Positions 1-11,443 of a stretch of DNA of 64,000 nt are shown here, one piece after another; the first letter of the stretch is position 1, and each line of letters opens with the position of its first letter. Origin of the DNA: Cryptomeria japonica (Eukaryota > Streptophyta > Pinopsida > Cupressales > Cupressaceae); NCBI RefSeq assembly GCF_030272615.1, contig NC_081414.1:657398292-657462291 (forward strand), in the 5' to 3' direction. Below the pieces are notes generated by a model. It saw only the letters and a list, made by a program, of their open reading frames with translations. It was not told where the DNA came from and ran no database searches. The position numbers were made by a program, and so were the translations under genes.

Positions 1-582
1 TGTACTTGTATTTGTAAGATGAATTATAGTTGGAATAGAAATGGATTTGCATTATGGTAAAGTTGTATTATCTCATGGAATGTTTAGAGGCAAGTTAGAA
101 TGTAAAATAATCTTGAAAGAGAAAAATTTGTAGATTAATAAATGAATATGTTAGAAGGTGTTAATTAGATCTAGTGAAGATGATTGATTCATATAGATGC
201 ATTGGTAGAGAGGAAATTATGCATATTATGAGGAATAAGTAATATTGTAGGTTGCATATCTAATGGTTAGAGAATTAAAAATGATGCATTAAAGTAAGAT
301 GAAATATACCTATCATGTGTGTAGTATGTTATTGTGGTAATGAATTAAGTAATGATGTTGAAGTACCCTAGGGAAAGGTTAATGATGTTATGTTATTTCC
401 GCTTGCGTTAATTGATGAAATGAGCAATGATGGATGTTCATATTGGTTATTTAGTTAATGAATATAAATAGATGGAGATGTTATGTGTTGCATTAGTTGT
501 TATTAGATGTTAATTAAATTTTTGTTAACTCCATTGCATGTTAGATGTTTAATTTCTCTAGGGTATTTTGGCGGGCATTACA
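1..582. other. AT-rich noncoding flank, possible LTR tail
   Basis: No convincing coding region is seen. The segment ends near 568-582 with a TTGGCGGGCATTACA-like string, which resembles the 3' end of many plant Ty3/gypsy LTRs (GGGCATTACA). The chromovirus LTR at 8986 carries the same end on the opposite strand. No primer site or polypurine tract follows, so this may be the end of a solo or broken LTR, or chance similarity. Confidence 0.3.
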
Positions 583-694
583 TTAATTGGGTTGTTATGT
601 GTGATTATTTTATTTAGGATTTATATTTAATTATGGTTTTATATTATTCGATGGTTTAATATTTATTTGAGTGTTTGTATTATTTGATTTAATT

Positions 695-822
695 ATTTTA
701 TTAGTGAGCCTTTCTATTTATTTATTATTGTTTTAAATTTAATTGGGAATTTTATTTATTGGGTTTATTTTATTTGTTGGTTGTTATTATTCATTTCCCA
801 TTTTACAATTTAGTTTATTTAT
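695..822. repeat. Left partial copy of a local direct repeat split by the LINE
   Basis: The stretch from about 695 (attagtgagcctttct) to the LINE junction matches 6897-6970 closely, except for roughly 48 extra bases here. The identical core runs from about 772 to 835 and from 6915 onward. The simplest reading is that a short tandem duplication existed before the LINE inserted into one unit, leaving one partial copy on the left and two on the right. Confidence 0.7.
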
Positions 823-835
823 TATTTAATTTTTT
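823..835. repeat. LINE target-site duplication, 3'-side copy
   Basis: The string TATTTAATTTTTT lies directly before the poly-T run (the element's poly-A on the other strand) and recurs at 6824-6836, immediately beyond the LINE 5' end. Its right edge is blurred by the poly-T. Confidence 0.7.
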
Positions 836-1007
836 TTTTTTGTATTAATAATAAGGATTTCAAAATATATAGTTAGACGTAATCAAGTCCGGGCCTCATA
901 GAGGCAGCAAAAAAAGGGTACGAGGCAGGGCCTCACATCGAGGAGATCAAAAGAGAGTATACAGTATAGACATGTTTACAACAAAAATAGCATCAAAAGG
1001 AGACAGA
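836..1007 (-). other. LINE 3' UTR and poly-A end
   Basis: About 165 bases separate the ORF2 stop codon from the poly-A end (poly-T on the plus strand at 831-841). No coding potential and no clear downstream element is seen. The short tail, 11 T or fewer once the target duplication is discounted, is typical of an aged insertion. Confidence 0.7.
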
Positions 1008-4000
1008 CTAAAGTAGGATGCCATCAATGGCATCAACCCAGGTCGTCCATCCCTTATCCCCCTCCATCCAAACAACTTTCTTGTTTTCCTGGATCGGCAT
1101 GGCAAGCACCTCCTTTTTGGTGTTCTTGTTCCGCCTGATTTCTTGGTTCATTTTGTTCAAGGTCTTGTCAAAAGCTTTGATGTCATCAATGTTCTTTCTC
1201 CACTCGTAGCCGTGCTTCATCTCATAAACAAAGGAGGTGGCGTGACCGGTCTTCAGGAACCGCCTAAGCTTGTCTTTATCAATCATCATCATGGTATAGA
1301 CCTGCAAGAGGATTTTAAAATATGTGAGTTTACGGTAAAACTCAGTAAGGGACCGGGGTTTGTCCTGATATTTTTCCTCGTTCCTACACTTCCAGAGCTG
1401 CCACAAGATGTTAGAAGAGAGAATGTACCAAAAAAGATTAGTATCCTTTTTAATCCCATAAATATGTCCAGTCACAATATTCAAAATGGAGTAATCAAGT
1501 GGATAAGATATATCAAACATTTGCCAAATTTTCCTGGCAAAAATACAATCAAAAAAGATATGTCTACAAGTTTCAGGCATCTTACAGAATTTACAGTATT
1601 CAGTTTGAGCTTCCAAGTTCCTGACAGGGAGTCTGTTCAGTAACAACAGCCATCTAAAGTATTTAATTTTAGGTTCAATGGGCCCCTTCCAAAGGTGGTT
1701 AAGGAGTTTCTTCCAGGAACAGCTATCAAGGGAGGTATACCAAAGAGCATTAATATGTTCAATGATGGAGCTGTTATGATTGATAACATTGTAAATATTT
1801 TTTGCCTTAATCTTGCTGAAGATGTTACCATCAGGCCATTTGCACTGAAGGAACCTATTGGAATCCACATAGCAGGTCCTGGGGAGATCTTTAGTGGCTT
1901 TAACAATCATATTATATGTTTTCTTTTGCGAGTCAGGAATGTTAAATTTAGTTTTGAGATCATTCCAAGGCATCAGTTGGTTATGTTCAAATAGGTCAAT
2001 CAATTGGGATATCCCCTTATTGTTCCAGTACCTGGCAGAGCAGCCTTGTGAGAGGGCTAAGGGCTTTCCCGAGAGCTGTAAGTTCCACCAAATAGATCTT
2101 TCGCCATATAGAGTTTGACTATCATGGTAGTCCTTATTGTTTACAAACTTTCTAACCTGTTCCCAAGCCCTCCAAATGGAGCAGAAAACTGCAGATCCAT
2201 GGACCTTAATAGGAAAGCTACCCATGATCAAATCAGCAAGGGGCAGGCCCTTCCAGGATTTGGCATGCTTAGGGAAACCCATTTCTATGTTGTTTCTAAT
2301 AAGGATTTTCCATGGGGAGTCACCCTCCATAGAGTGGAAGATCCATTTAGCGGCAAGAGCAACTCCTTGAGTTCTGAGATCCTTCAAGCCCAATCCCCCA
2401 AGGAGGCTGTCCGTATGACACCATTGCCACTTAACAGCATGCATTTTCCTAGTTCCTCTGCCATCAGACCAAAGGAATTGTCTAATGGCCTTCTGGATCT
2501 CAAATATCTGATAGTTATTGAACAACCAGGCCGAAGAGAAGTATATGTTATAGGATGAGAGAATTTTCTGGCAAACTTGAACCCTGCCGGCAAGAGAAAG
2601 GGAACGGTTATGCCACTTATTAAGCTTGGAGTTAATTTTTTCTTTGATCCAAAGCCACATAGCCTTAAGAGAGGGGTCCACAGAAAAGGGAATTCCAAGG
2701 TATCTAACCACCAGGTGAGGACCTCCCCATTGATATTGAAATCTATTACTCCAGTCAGGAGGAACTTCATGCCATCCAAGACAGGTAGATTTGGAGTAGG
2801 AGATCTTTGCTCCGGATATAATGCAGAATGTCTTAAGTTTGTTTTGAAGTGCTTCAAAGTTGCTGTCACAGGCTTCAAATAAAACAGTAGTGTCATTGGC
2901 AAACTGACTGGTGATGAGCTCTTCATTGTTAGGGAGCCGGATACCTCTAACAGCAGGGGACATAGAGTGATCTTTAAGAATATAGTGGAGAGCTTCTAAG
3001 GAAATCACAAAAAGGGCAGGGGCCAGGGGGCAGCCCTGTCTGATAGATCTACCCAGAGGGAAAGCCTCGGATAAGGATCCATTGATATCAATCTGGGCAA
3101 AAACATCTTTCATCATCATTTTAACAAATTCAAAAAATCTGCTAGGAAAACCAAAAGCTTCAAGAGTCATGGTGATGAAATTCCATTCTACTCGATCATA
3201 AGCTTTCTCGAAGTCTAAAAGAAGCATGGCAGAGTTTTGCTGGGACTGCTTAGCCCAATGCATAGCTTCCCAGCTAGTTATCACATTTTCTAAAATATAC
3301 CTTCCCTTAATGAACCCAGTCTGTGTTGAGCCAATAATCTTGGGGAGGATGTTCTGAAGCTGCAGAGTAAGGATTTTTGCTAAAATTTTATAGGAGACAT
3401 TAAGCAGAGTAATCGGCCTCTAGTTTTTAATAAGAGCTTTATCTCCATCTTTGGGGATGAGTTTGATGATGCCCTTATTGATATTCATACCTAAAGAACC
3501 TCTAACTAATGTCGCCGAGTATACATTAAGAAGATCATGATAGATCCAACTAATGTTGGCTTTATAGAATTCAGCAGGTAGGCCATCGGGGCCGGGGGCC
3601 TTGTCGTTCTGCAGTGAAAGGATTGCTTTCTCGATTTCCCCCACTGTGATCTCAGCAAAGAGGAGAGCAGCATCTTGTTTGGTGATCTTTTTGGGAATAA
3701 GGGAGAAGCATTGGTTCCTGATGTTATTAGCTTCCTCAGAATCTTCGGATGTAAAGAGATCCTGGTAGTATTTTGCAAAGGCATCTTTTATCATATCGGG
3801 GTTGGTAATGTCTTGATTATTGATGATAATTCTATCAATAGCTTCATTAGTCTGTTTATGCTTCAAAAGATTGAAGAAGAATCTTGATCCCCTGTCTCCG
3901 AATTGTAACCAATTGGCTCGAGATCTAATTTTTGCACCTCGAGTTTTGGCCTGGAGATGTTTACTAAGAGTATCCTTAGCATAGATGAGCTGGGCAGTAA

Positions 4001-5033
4001 GGTTGAAGTTAGAGGGGTTGGCTTGAATGCGGGATTCAGCAATCTGAAGGTTAGCAGAGAGGGTATTTTCTATGCGTCTATAGTCTTTGGCTCTTTTTTG
4101 GCCAATCATTTTAAGAAAGTTCTGCCAAGAGCTAACATTAAGGTCCCATTTTTCAATATCATTAAGATGAGGATAATGATTTTTATTGATCAAGTTGATA
4201 ACATTAACAGCGGCTAAGATATCTTCATCTTTCAGAAGACTGGTATTCAGTATGAATTTAGCATCAGCAGACCGACGAGGAGTCGGGGATCTATTGATAA
4301 TAAAGCTGGTTTTTATGGGGTGATGATCAGAAAGCGTGGTCGATGTGACTAAAACAGAGTTCCCCCATTTATCTGGTAGGATAGAGAAAAAATTCTTATT
4401 GGCATAACACCTATCCAACCTTGAATATATTCTGTTGTCCCCTTGCTGAAAATTGCACCATGTGTGCCATATTCCAGGTGAAAGATCTTTATTTCCAGCA
4501 AGAGGATCAAAGAATAGTTTATTTCTTTTCATTCTATCCCAGTGAAGCTTTTCTCTATCCTTCCAGGTAAAGGGGAGGCCCCCCTCCTTATCTATCTGAG
4601 ATTCAACCATATTAAAGTCACCCCCCACAATCCAGGGCAGGTCAGGAAGATCATTAATCCAGTCCCAAAGAGATATTCTTTCATTCCAATCATTGGAAGC
4701 ATAAACAGAGCATATGCCAAGACAATTGTTGTTATGGTTAATGGTAACCCAGACAGCTCGATTACATGGGGATATCCCATGATTAGTAATATAGTTACTC
4801 CATTTAGGGCTAACAAGAAGAGCAACTCCTCCTCTACCGCTAGAATGAAGGGTGTGATACTTAACTGCATCCTTCCATAGAAAAACCAAATTATTATGGA
4901 GGGTGAAATCAACCTCTTTGATCTCTTGGAGCATCAAGAAGTCCAAGTTAGGATGAGAGTCAAGGTATTTTTTTATGACATATTTCCTATCCGGAGACTC
5001 AAGGCCCCTTATATTCCAGGATATACAGTTCAT
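1008..5033 (-). pseudogene. LINE ORF2: endonuclease/reverse transcriptase, one internal stop
   Basis: The frame runs unbroken from 5060 to 1008 except for a TAG at 3420-3422. That stop sits in the RT motif normally read N-W-R-P-I-T-L-L-N, so it is a Trp-to-stop change. The N-terminal part is an APE-like endonuclease with its catalytic set visible, counted from the upstream ATG at 5060: Asn in WNIRG (~16), Glu in QEIK (~46), Asp and Asn in GDFNM (~148/150) and SDHH (~244-247). Reverse transcriptase follows (KAPGPDGLP; LLLDFEKAYDRVEW), but the active-site box is FANDTT (codon 2895-2897 encodes Asn for Asp). A Cys/His-rich zf-RVT-like segment (YCKFCKMPETCRHIFFDC) lies near the C-terminus. The ATG at 5033 overlaps the ORF1 stop as ATGA and is the likeliest start; the ATG at 5060 adds nine codons inside ORF1. 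Inactive as it stands. Confidence 0.93.
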
Positions 5034-6709
5034 TGAGAACCAGTGGTCAGGGGAAGACACTGCATATCCGCTCCCTGGATGGGAGTCGCATTATTCGGGG
5101 AGGGATCCTCTTTCTTTTTGTTTCCAGAGTTTTTATTTTTTGATCCCGTAGGTCTTCCCCGTCTTTTCGAAATGGGGAATTCTTCCATACCTTCATTCTC
5201 ATAATCTGACTCAAGCATCATCAGTTTATCTTCCTCCATGGGCTGCTTGATGTTACAAGAGACCATAGTGGGATTACAAGCGGGAATAACTTCAATGATA
5301 CAGTTATCATCGATTTCCTTAAGAGTTTTATGTGAGGTTAGGTCTTTAGGAGTAATACAAGTTTTGTCAATAAGATCACAATTTAGTGGGAAATCTGAGA
5401 TGGGGCTGTTCGAGATGGGAGGGGCTTGCGGATTCAATACATCCTTCTTTCTGTTCATTTTCCTACGCCTTTTCTTGGTAGTAGTTAAGAAACCATTCGA
5501 GATACCCGCAGAGGCATCAGGGCATTGTGTGGGCAGAGGGGAAACGGTATTGGTGATCTGAGGAGGGGCAGAGACTGAAGACAGATGAGTGCAATGAGGG
5601 TTGAGGCGAGCATTTTGGGTAGATGGTTGGACAGGTTGAGAGGTGGAAGTATTGTTACTGGGAGGGATTTGGGGAGGGTTATCTCTAATGGTTTTATCAG
5701 AAGGAGTATCCAGTTTCCTTTGGATAATTGGACAGTCTCTTCGTCTGTGTCCTTCTCTACGGCACAAAAAATAGGCATTTAATCCGCCTAGGATTTCGAT
5801 AGGACATGTAATCTTTTCTTCAGCAATGTCAATATTTAGGGTTTCCGGGATATCTGTTCCAGGCTTGAGTGCTATGAGGATGCGGGCATCTAAATGGGGT
5901 ACCAATCTAACTGTATCATCCATTCGGATGACCCTACCCAAGGGTTCCAATAATTGTGGTAGAAAACACCATAGGTAGGGAGGGACATGTTTAACCAGAA
6001 TCCACCTAGGGGCGGAGAGAGCTATAACTTCATCGTGTATGGCTTCTGGTGACCATGCCAGAGCGCGGAATGAAGTGGAGCCAACATTCCAGTATTGTTT
6101 TTTAACAACTTCGGCCTGTGCTTCCTGCGAGACAAAGAAAATAACATATAGGCCCCTCTGTATTTGTCTGCAAAAAGATATGTGGAAACCTAGTTTCAAA
6201 CTCCAATAATTGTGAAACCAGTCGTCAAGAAACTTGCGTGGAGGGCACTTATCCAGTTCGACAGCAGAGAAAAAAATAGCATAATTCCTAAGTCTATTTT
6301 TTTCATTCAATATTTCAACCAGCATTTCAGGATTTGGCAAAACAGAGAAAGGGTTATCAGCAACCCCAGGGCCCTTACCGGCGTTGGAGGCTCCATCGGA
6401 GGCGGGGCAGAGGAACCTAGCACTAACATCCACCGCAAAGCCTGCGTTCGAAACCGCTTCCGTAAATGTTTTGGGTCTGGTAGGTATAGCAGTGACTGGT
6501 TTGGGTGGGATGGGCAAGGTAGTATTATTGCCATTAGACGGGCATTCAGGTCCGCTCGCATGTGAGGAGGGTACGGGATTGGGAGGGAGGCCGAAGCCAG
6601 GACTTACATTTAAATCCATGCTATCTAATGCTTTTAATGGAGAGAACACACCTGGATGTCTGTCATTGCCGGGAGTCGCCGGCGATCCTCCACCATCGCT
6701 CGCCACCAT
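5030..6709 (-). CDS. LINE ORF1: DUF4283-like RNA-binding protein with zinc knuckle
   Basis: This is a 559-residue open frame. Residues ~115-300 look like the DUF4283 domain of plant L1 ORF1 proteins (FHNYWSLKLGF; SAPRWILVKHVPPYLW; LEPLGRVIRMDDT). A CCHC knuckle follows at ~313-326, but its first Cys is Tyr (Y-F-L-C with later His and Cys), so zinc binding is probably impaired. The C-terminal half is Pro/Ser/Lys-rich and low in complexity, with a basic SKRRGRPTGSKNK stretch resembling an AT-hook. The family role is to bind element RNA as a ribonucleoprotein. The stop overlaps the ORF2 ATG at 5033. No internal stop is present, although ORF2 is broken. Confidence 0.88.
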   Translation of the reverse strand: MVASDGGGSPATPGNDRHPGVFSPLKALDSMDLNVSPGFGLPPNPVPSSHASGPECPSNGNNTTLPIPPKPVTAIPTRPKTFTEAVSNAGFAVDVSARFLCPASDGASNAGKGPGVADNPFSVLPNPEMLVEILNEKNRLRNYAIFFSAVELDKCPPRKFLDDWFHNYWSLKLGFHISFCRQIQRGLYVIFFVSQEAQAEVVKKQYWNVGSTSFRALAWSPEAIHDEVIALSAPRWILVKHVPPYLWCFLPQLLEPLGRVIRMDDTVRLVPHLDARILIALKPGTDIPETLNIDIAEEKITCPIEILGGLNAYFLCRREGHRRRDCPIIQRKLDTPSDKTIRDNPPQIPPSNNTSTSQPVQPSTQNARLNPHCTHLSSVSAPPQITNTVSPLPTQCPDASAGISNGFLTTTKKRRRKMNRKKDVLNPQAPPISNSPISDFPLNCDLIDKTCITPKDLTSHKTLKEIDDNCIIEVIPACNPTMVSCNIKQPMEEDKLMMLESDYENEGMEEFPISKRRGRPTGSKNKNSGNKKKEDPSPNNATPIQGADMQCLPLTTGSQ

Positions 6710-6823
6710 GGACGGAAAGAGCAGGATCCCTTCGAATATTCGGAGATTTCAAACTTCCAGCTTCATCAGCGAAAAAGCAGACCCGCCTAATATCAAGGAT
6801 CTTCCCGCATCAAAAATAATGAA
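6710..6823 (-). other. LINE 5' leader
   Basis: About 114 bases lie between the 5' target duplication and the ORF1 ATG. The plus strand here is GC-richer than the flank. Full-length plant L1 elements carry an internal promoter in this region; no specific motif was identified. Confidence 0.5.
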
Positions 6824-7049
6824 TATTTAATTTTTTAATTTTACCTACCCTATTTTATGATTGGGTGTGAGATTTGGAAGGCTTAAATATATTATTTTAT
6901 TAGTAAGCCTTTATATTTTATTTGTTGGTTGTTATTATTCATTTCCCATTTTACAATTTAGTTTATTTATTATTTAATTTTTTAATTTTACCTACCCTAT
7001 TTTATGATTGGGTGTGAGATTTGGAAGGCTTAAATATATTATTTTATTA
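6824..7049. repeat. Direct repeat, 147-bp period, containing the LINE 5'-side target duplication
   Basis: A unit starting TATTTAATTTTTTAATTTT at 6824 restarts at 6971. The following ~79 bases are nearly identical in both, including the TTATGATTGGGTGTGAG and GGAAGGCTTAAATATATT stretches. Copy 1 is 6824-6970; copy 2 is partial and ends at about 7049. The first 13 bases are also the LINE target duplication. Confidence 0.85.
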
Positions 7050-7759
7050 TATTTTGCCCTGATATTTGCCATGGTTGGTAAGAAATATTATATTTCTAAT
7101 TATTTTTTATTGGTTGGGAGTTTTGCATAGTTTTGGTTTATTTTCTATTTATTTAATTTTTTGAGATTGTCATGGGGCTGCTTGGCTGGAGAATTTACCA
7201 AATGCTTGGATTTGGCTGTTGGTTGTGCTTCATCATATTTCTCAATTCATAACTTCTATTTGTCAGGTTGGAGGAATTTCAACCTTCTTTGCATTTTAAT
7301 TTGTAAAGCTTGTCTTCTTTATGCCTGTAAAGAAATTTGGCTTGCCAAATGATTGAAAAATGTTTATGGAAATTATGGTTTTTCTATAGTTTTTTAGTGC
7401 TATTCCAAAAGGTCTCCTAGTAGTGCAATGTCATGAGTTTTGTCCTTGATTTTATTGTCTCGAGACTATTGTCTCCCATTGTCATGAAGGAATGGGTTGC
7501 CCAACTTATCTCTGTATTTTGTATTTAATCCTGAGATGTTGTGATGTGCTATTTAAAGACTTTTGCTATTCTAAAGGTTTTGTGTTGTGTAGAGTTTTTG
7601 TGTATTGCCATAGTAAGGCATTTTGTGTCATGTGGGGCCTTAATGGTGATTTGTCTGTTTAAATTATTCTGCCTTGTTGATGCATTTCTGGTGTTGTATT
7701 TTGGTTTGCATCACCCGATACATAGATGATTATGTTTTGTTTCATTTTTGTGGGCATAT
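7050..7759. other. Noncoding AT-rich stretch
   Basis: Only short open frames without recognisable domains are present. No repeat, RNA gene or transposon terminus was identified. Confidence 0.5.
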
Positions 7760-8089
7760 ATGCTAAATAATTTGATATATGTGCTGAAAGAGTATAAGCG
7801 CTGCATGATATTTTGTATGCGTTAGTTTGTCCCATGTATGCATTGAAGTTATTAGTAAATGTGTTGTTCTACAGCACAAAAGCACTATTTTGTGGCTTAA
7901 ATACATTGTAGTAACCTACTTATGCACTAACCTGGAAGGTAGATGTGCTACCTAGTTGTGTAAATGCGCTGCAAAATTAGGTGTATGCATTATTTTGTTC
8001 ATTGAATGTGCTAAATTGGTTTGTGTAGGCATTGTAATATCTTGTGAAAGCATTATTTCTCTCTACAAATGTGCTACTTTGCTGATTGA
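7760..8089. repeat. Phased 21-bp tandem array, about 16 units
   Basis: A core of the form A[TA]G[CT][AG][CT]T[AG] (for example ATGTGCTA, ATGCATTG) begins at 7796, 7817, 7838, 7859, 7880, 7901, 7922, 7943, 7964, 7985, 8006, 8027, 8048 and 8069. That is fourteen units spaced exactly 21 bp apart. Two looser units at 7760 and 7779 precede them. Outside the 8-bp core the units differ strongly, so the array is old, yet no indel has disturbed the spacing. One forward frame (starting 7818) is open across most of it apart from a TAG, giving heptads that mostly begin with Cys. This could follow from the consensus alone rather than from coding. Confidence 0.8.
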
Positions 8090-8110
8090 ATCCACCAGAC
8101 TGCTGCATTA

Positions 8111-8179
8111 GGTCTTTCTATGTTAGTTTGGCTTTTTGAATCTTTGCATCTGGTCTTTCTATGTTAGTTTGGCTTTTTG
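8111..8179. repeat. Short 41-bp direct duplication
   Basis: A 28-base segment beginning GGTCTTTCTATGTTAGTTTG occurs at 8111 and again at 8152, with 13 bases between the copies. It appears to be a local slippage duplication just after the 21-bp array. Confidence 0.85.
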
Positions 8180-8985
8180 CTTTGGTTTTTCGTCAATCTA
8201 GAGGTTGTGTTTGATATTTTTGAATTTTGTGAGGTGTTCTGGGAATTGGTTTATTGATTGAGATTGGATATTTGCATTATATTTGTTAAGCAAGATGAAT
8301 GATACCTTGTTCATTGTATTGGGCTCATTTGGATATACTTGATATTGTGGATCATATTGGATGCTAGGTGCTTTCTTATTGCCCATGAGGCTATGATATT
8401 AGTATTGTTATCCATTTATTTAATGATTATCTTTTTGGTTGGAAAGCTTGGTTATTTGGGTTATGTTTTGAGATCCCTTGTTCTTGCATATGTGTATATT
8501 GTTTCTATAAGGTCTAGGAGAATGATTAGGGAGAGTGGACTTCCATGAGTCTATCAAGGTCATGAGGAATGGTTCACTAGGATTCCTTGTGATAAGAAGT
8601 CAAGGTTTAGGCCATTGGAGTAGCTCATTTGGAGTTTATTGCATAATTCAAGTGATAACCTAATAAATTAATCTTAGGTGGGATGGGTAGTAGTAATTCA
8701 TCTTAGTAAGATAAGAAATGTATTGGTGGTGCCCCATCTCATGGCTTGGACTGCTAGTACAGACTCATGATTAGGTTTGGAAATATATGGTAACTAGATA
8801 AATAGATCTCCCTTATTTTCCTTAAAGGTTGAGATGGTTCCACATGTGTATCATGGATGCAAGGAACATGGAGCTCACACTCCCCTTACCTAGGATATCC
8901 TTTGTTGTTTTGTGATATAATGTGATGACACTCTTCCCTACATGTAGATCCTAGTTCCTTATGCCTTTTTCTTGTGGTGCTTCTG
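8180..8985. other. Noncoding stretch before the chromovirus LTR
   Basis: No convincing open frame with domain features and no obvious repeat was seen. It ends directly at the TGTAATGCCCC terminus of the LTR. Confidence 0.45.
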
Positions 8986-11443
8986 TGTAATGCCCCACCA
9001 AGAAACCTTGAAGAGATTAAACAAAAATAGTAGAAAAGAGTGCAAATATTTTTTTTTTTAAAAACTCAATAAGTTTACTGTACAATGAGTTAACATAAGT
9101 TTAGATTACACAACATAAGGCTTAACACCTAAAGGGTTTCCCAACTTGGTTAACTAGGTTACCACTAACATATCTTAACATTAATTAAACCAATTAAGTA
9201 ATTAAACTTAATAACATCATTACACTAAATCAATGGTTAATTTATTCAATAGAATAAAATATCGATAACATGTTTTAGTTCATTTATTAGAAATCTAACC
9301 ATTTCATTATATCCAATCTTCAAATAAAACATATGCATTGCAATAAATTTCCATACATACATTTCTTGCATCAAAGATAATAATTACATTGCATTTAACT
9401 AAATCAGATAAGGTTACATTACAATTTACATTTTGTCATGAAGGCATACACTATAATAAATACAACTGACCATGAAAGGCCCAAAATATAAAAAGAATGA
9501 TCCATAATAAATGGGATCGGACTGGATAACAAAATGCTCAAATCCAAGTGCAACTGGAATACCTATGAAGCCAACTCTACAGAATGGAATGAACACACAC
9601 CTGATGGAAAGTGACATTGCCACTCGACCATGTGGCTCCAAAAAGAACCACCCCACTGTGCTAGGAGATAGGAATACGAACCACTGTCAACCTATAGGTA
9701 TGCACACACACATGGTCTAACTCATAATATCGGAATGAATCACAAGAAGTAAACTTGCAGAACATGACTCTACATCAAAACAAGAGAAATCAACAAGACT
9801 ATACACTAGTGACCATAAGGAAAGAGTGTTATCACATAGCTTGGTATGGTTATCCTAGCAGGCCTCCATAGGTCCTAGCCCCCATCGTGGGTTATCCTAG
9901 TAACCTCTACTGAAGCCCCATCCCCATCCAAGTCTCATGTGGACCCAAATAATCCTTTTGTGAGGACAAGGTTGTTGGTTTTCCATTCTAGGCCTTCTTG
10001 CTATATCTCGAGTCTGTACAAGCACTCAACCATGAGCAAGGCATTATAATCTTATTTAGTGTTTCATCTACCAAGCCCCCTAAATATTTTTAAGTTATCA
10101 CTTACTTAAGGAAACTTTTGATGGGTTACCCTACATCCACTTTGGGCACAACCCCCAATTGAAAGCCACTCTCCCATATGAAACTTAAAAAAAATAAGAC
10201 AAACTCCCAAAATAAAGGTATACACATGAAATAGTACACGGAGTTCAATACAATAGAAAACCACTTGGCCAAAATCAACCCTCACACAAAGTTAACCAAC
10301 TGAGAAATCCCTTAATAGAAATCTAGGAAGATATCTAAGAAGAGCCCAACCTGCAATCTGGAAGATTTCTTCAACAAAGATGCACAAATTTCTTCAAAAA
10401 CTTCTCCTCCCCAAACCCATGAAAGAGTTCGGTTTTTATAAAAAAATTTAACCTAAAATTATTTTAGGTTGAAATAATTTCTCACCAATGAAATCCTTTC
10501 CATAAGGTTTTAATGCAAAAAGCTTTTCTCCCTAATAATTGATTTTCTTCCTTTATTTAAAAACTCCAATTTACATTTTTAAAGTCAATCAAGAAAGAAA
10601 ATATTTTAGTTTCTAAATTTCAATAAACTTTTCCCACAAAATAAAAAACCTATTTCATTTCTCATTTGAAAATAATACATTCTCAAACTTACTAATTTAA
10701 TAAATGAACCAATTGATTTAATGACTAAACACATACATGAGTCATATTTAATTTAATCTCTTTTCTATACCAAGCATAAAACTCATTTAATCTAATTAAA
10801 TACTTTAAGATTTAATAATCAATTTTACCCAACGCATAATACACAACTAAAACAACTCAAATAAACGCACGACTCGCATACCAAACAATAGGGAAACTGA
10901 TGAACGATTGATGATGCTCACTTTGGGCATGACTAGGGTAAAACATAGGTCTTAGGACTATCTTCTCCACTTCCATCAAATCAATAAGGTACACTCAGAC
11001 CTCTGAAGCCAGGTGGAGACAATACCCCATACCTACACGATACTTGTACCTGGAATTTCTTACACCAATGAACCACACATGCATATATATACAACCACGG
11101 TAAAAACACCAGTGACAAAGAATCGTGACATTCCTTGTCTCACTGAAGTGAGTGAAAGAAAATCATCTCCTCACACCCCATACACTTACAAACATGAAAA
11201 ATGTATATAACTCATCATACGTACAAAATGAATGTGTTTGTCCATGTCAGTAATCCAATAAAATCTCATTTAAACATCAATAAGGAACTACTGCATGCAC
11301 AACCTACACTGCAACTCAAATTAAAGTATATTACAATATCGCATAATGTTTAAGTAAAATATCACAATATAATGTATTCACTGAAAATGTCAACTCAAGT
11401 CAAACATGAGTCTAAAAAGTCATATTAAGGAAGGTGTACTACA
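8986..11443 (-). repeat. Chromovirus 3' LTR (about 2.46 kb)
   Basis: The plus-strand left end is TGTAATGCCCCACCAAG and the right end is GGTGTACTACA. Read on the element strand, the LTR starts TGTAGTACACC and ends GGGGCATTACA, with the TG...CA dinucleotides of LTRs. A polypurine tract abuts it at 11444-11458. The length is within the range of Tekay-type LTRs. The plus strand is rich in short A/T stretches and has no credible gene. The five bases outside (8981-8985) cannot be tested as a target duplication because the partner LTR is absent. Confidence 0.85.

Larger units (their letters stand above)
836..6823 (-). mobile_element. Near full-length L1-type plant LINE
   Basis: This non-LTR retrotransposon is on the minus strand. 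It has a 5' leader of about 110 bp, ORF1 (nucleic-acid-binding protein), ORF2 (endonuclease plus reverse transcriptase plus a zf-RVT-type C-terminus), a 3' UTR of about 165 bp and a short poly-A seen as poly-T at 831-841. Flanking 13-bp direct repeats indicate target-primed reverse transcription. Length (about 6 kb) and domain order fit plant L1 elements. It is now defective: one nonsense codon sits inside the reverse transcriptase and the catalytic FADD-type box reads FAND. Confidence 0.92.

Noticed and set aside
1018-5561. Plus-strand open frames opposite the LINE ORFs
   Set aside because: Antisense shadows of ORF1 and ORF2 codon usage without domains.
695-6970. LTR pair flanking 836-6823
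   Set aside because: The shared flank is part of an older tandem repeat; the interior is a LINE with poly-A and a 13-bp duplication, and no primer site or polypurine tract adjoins.
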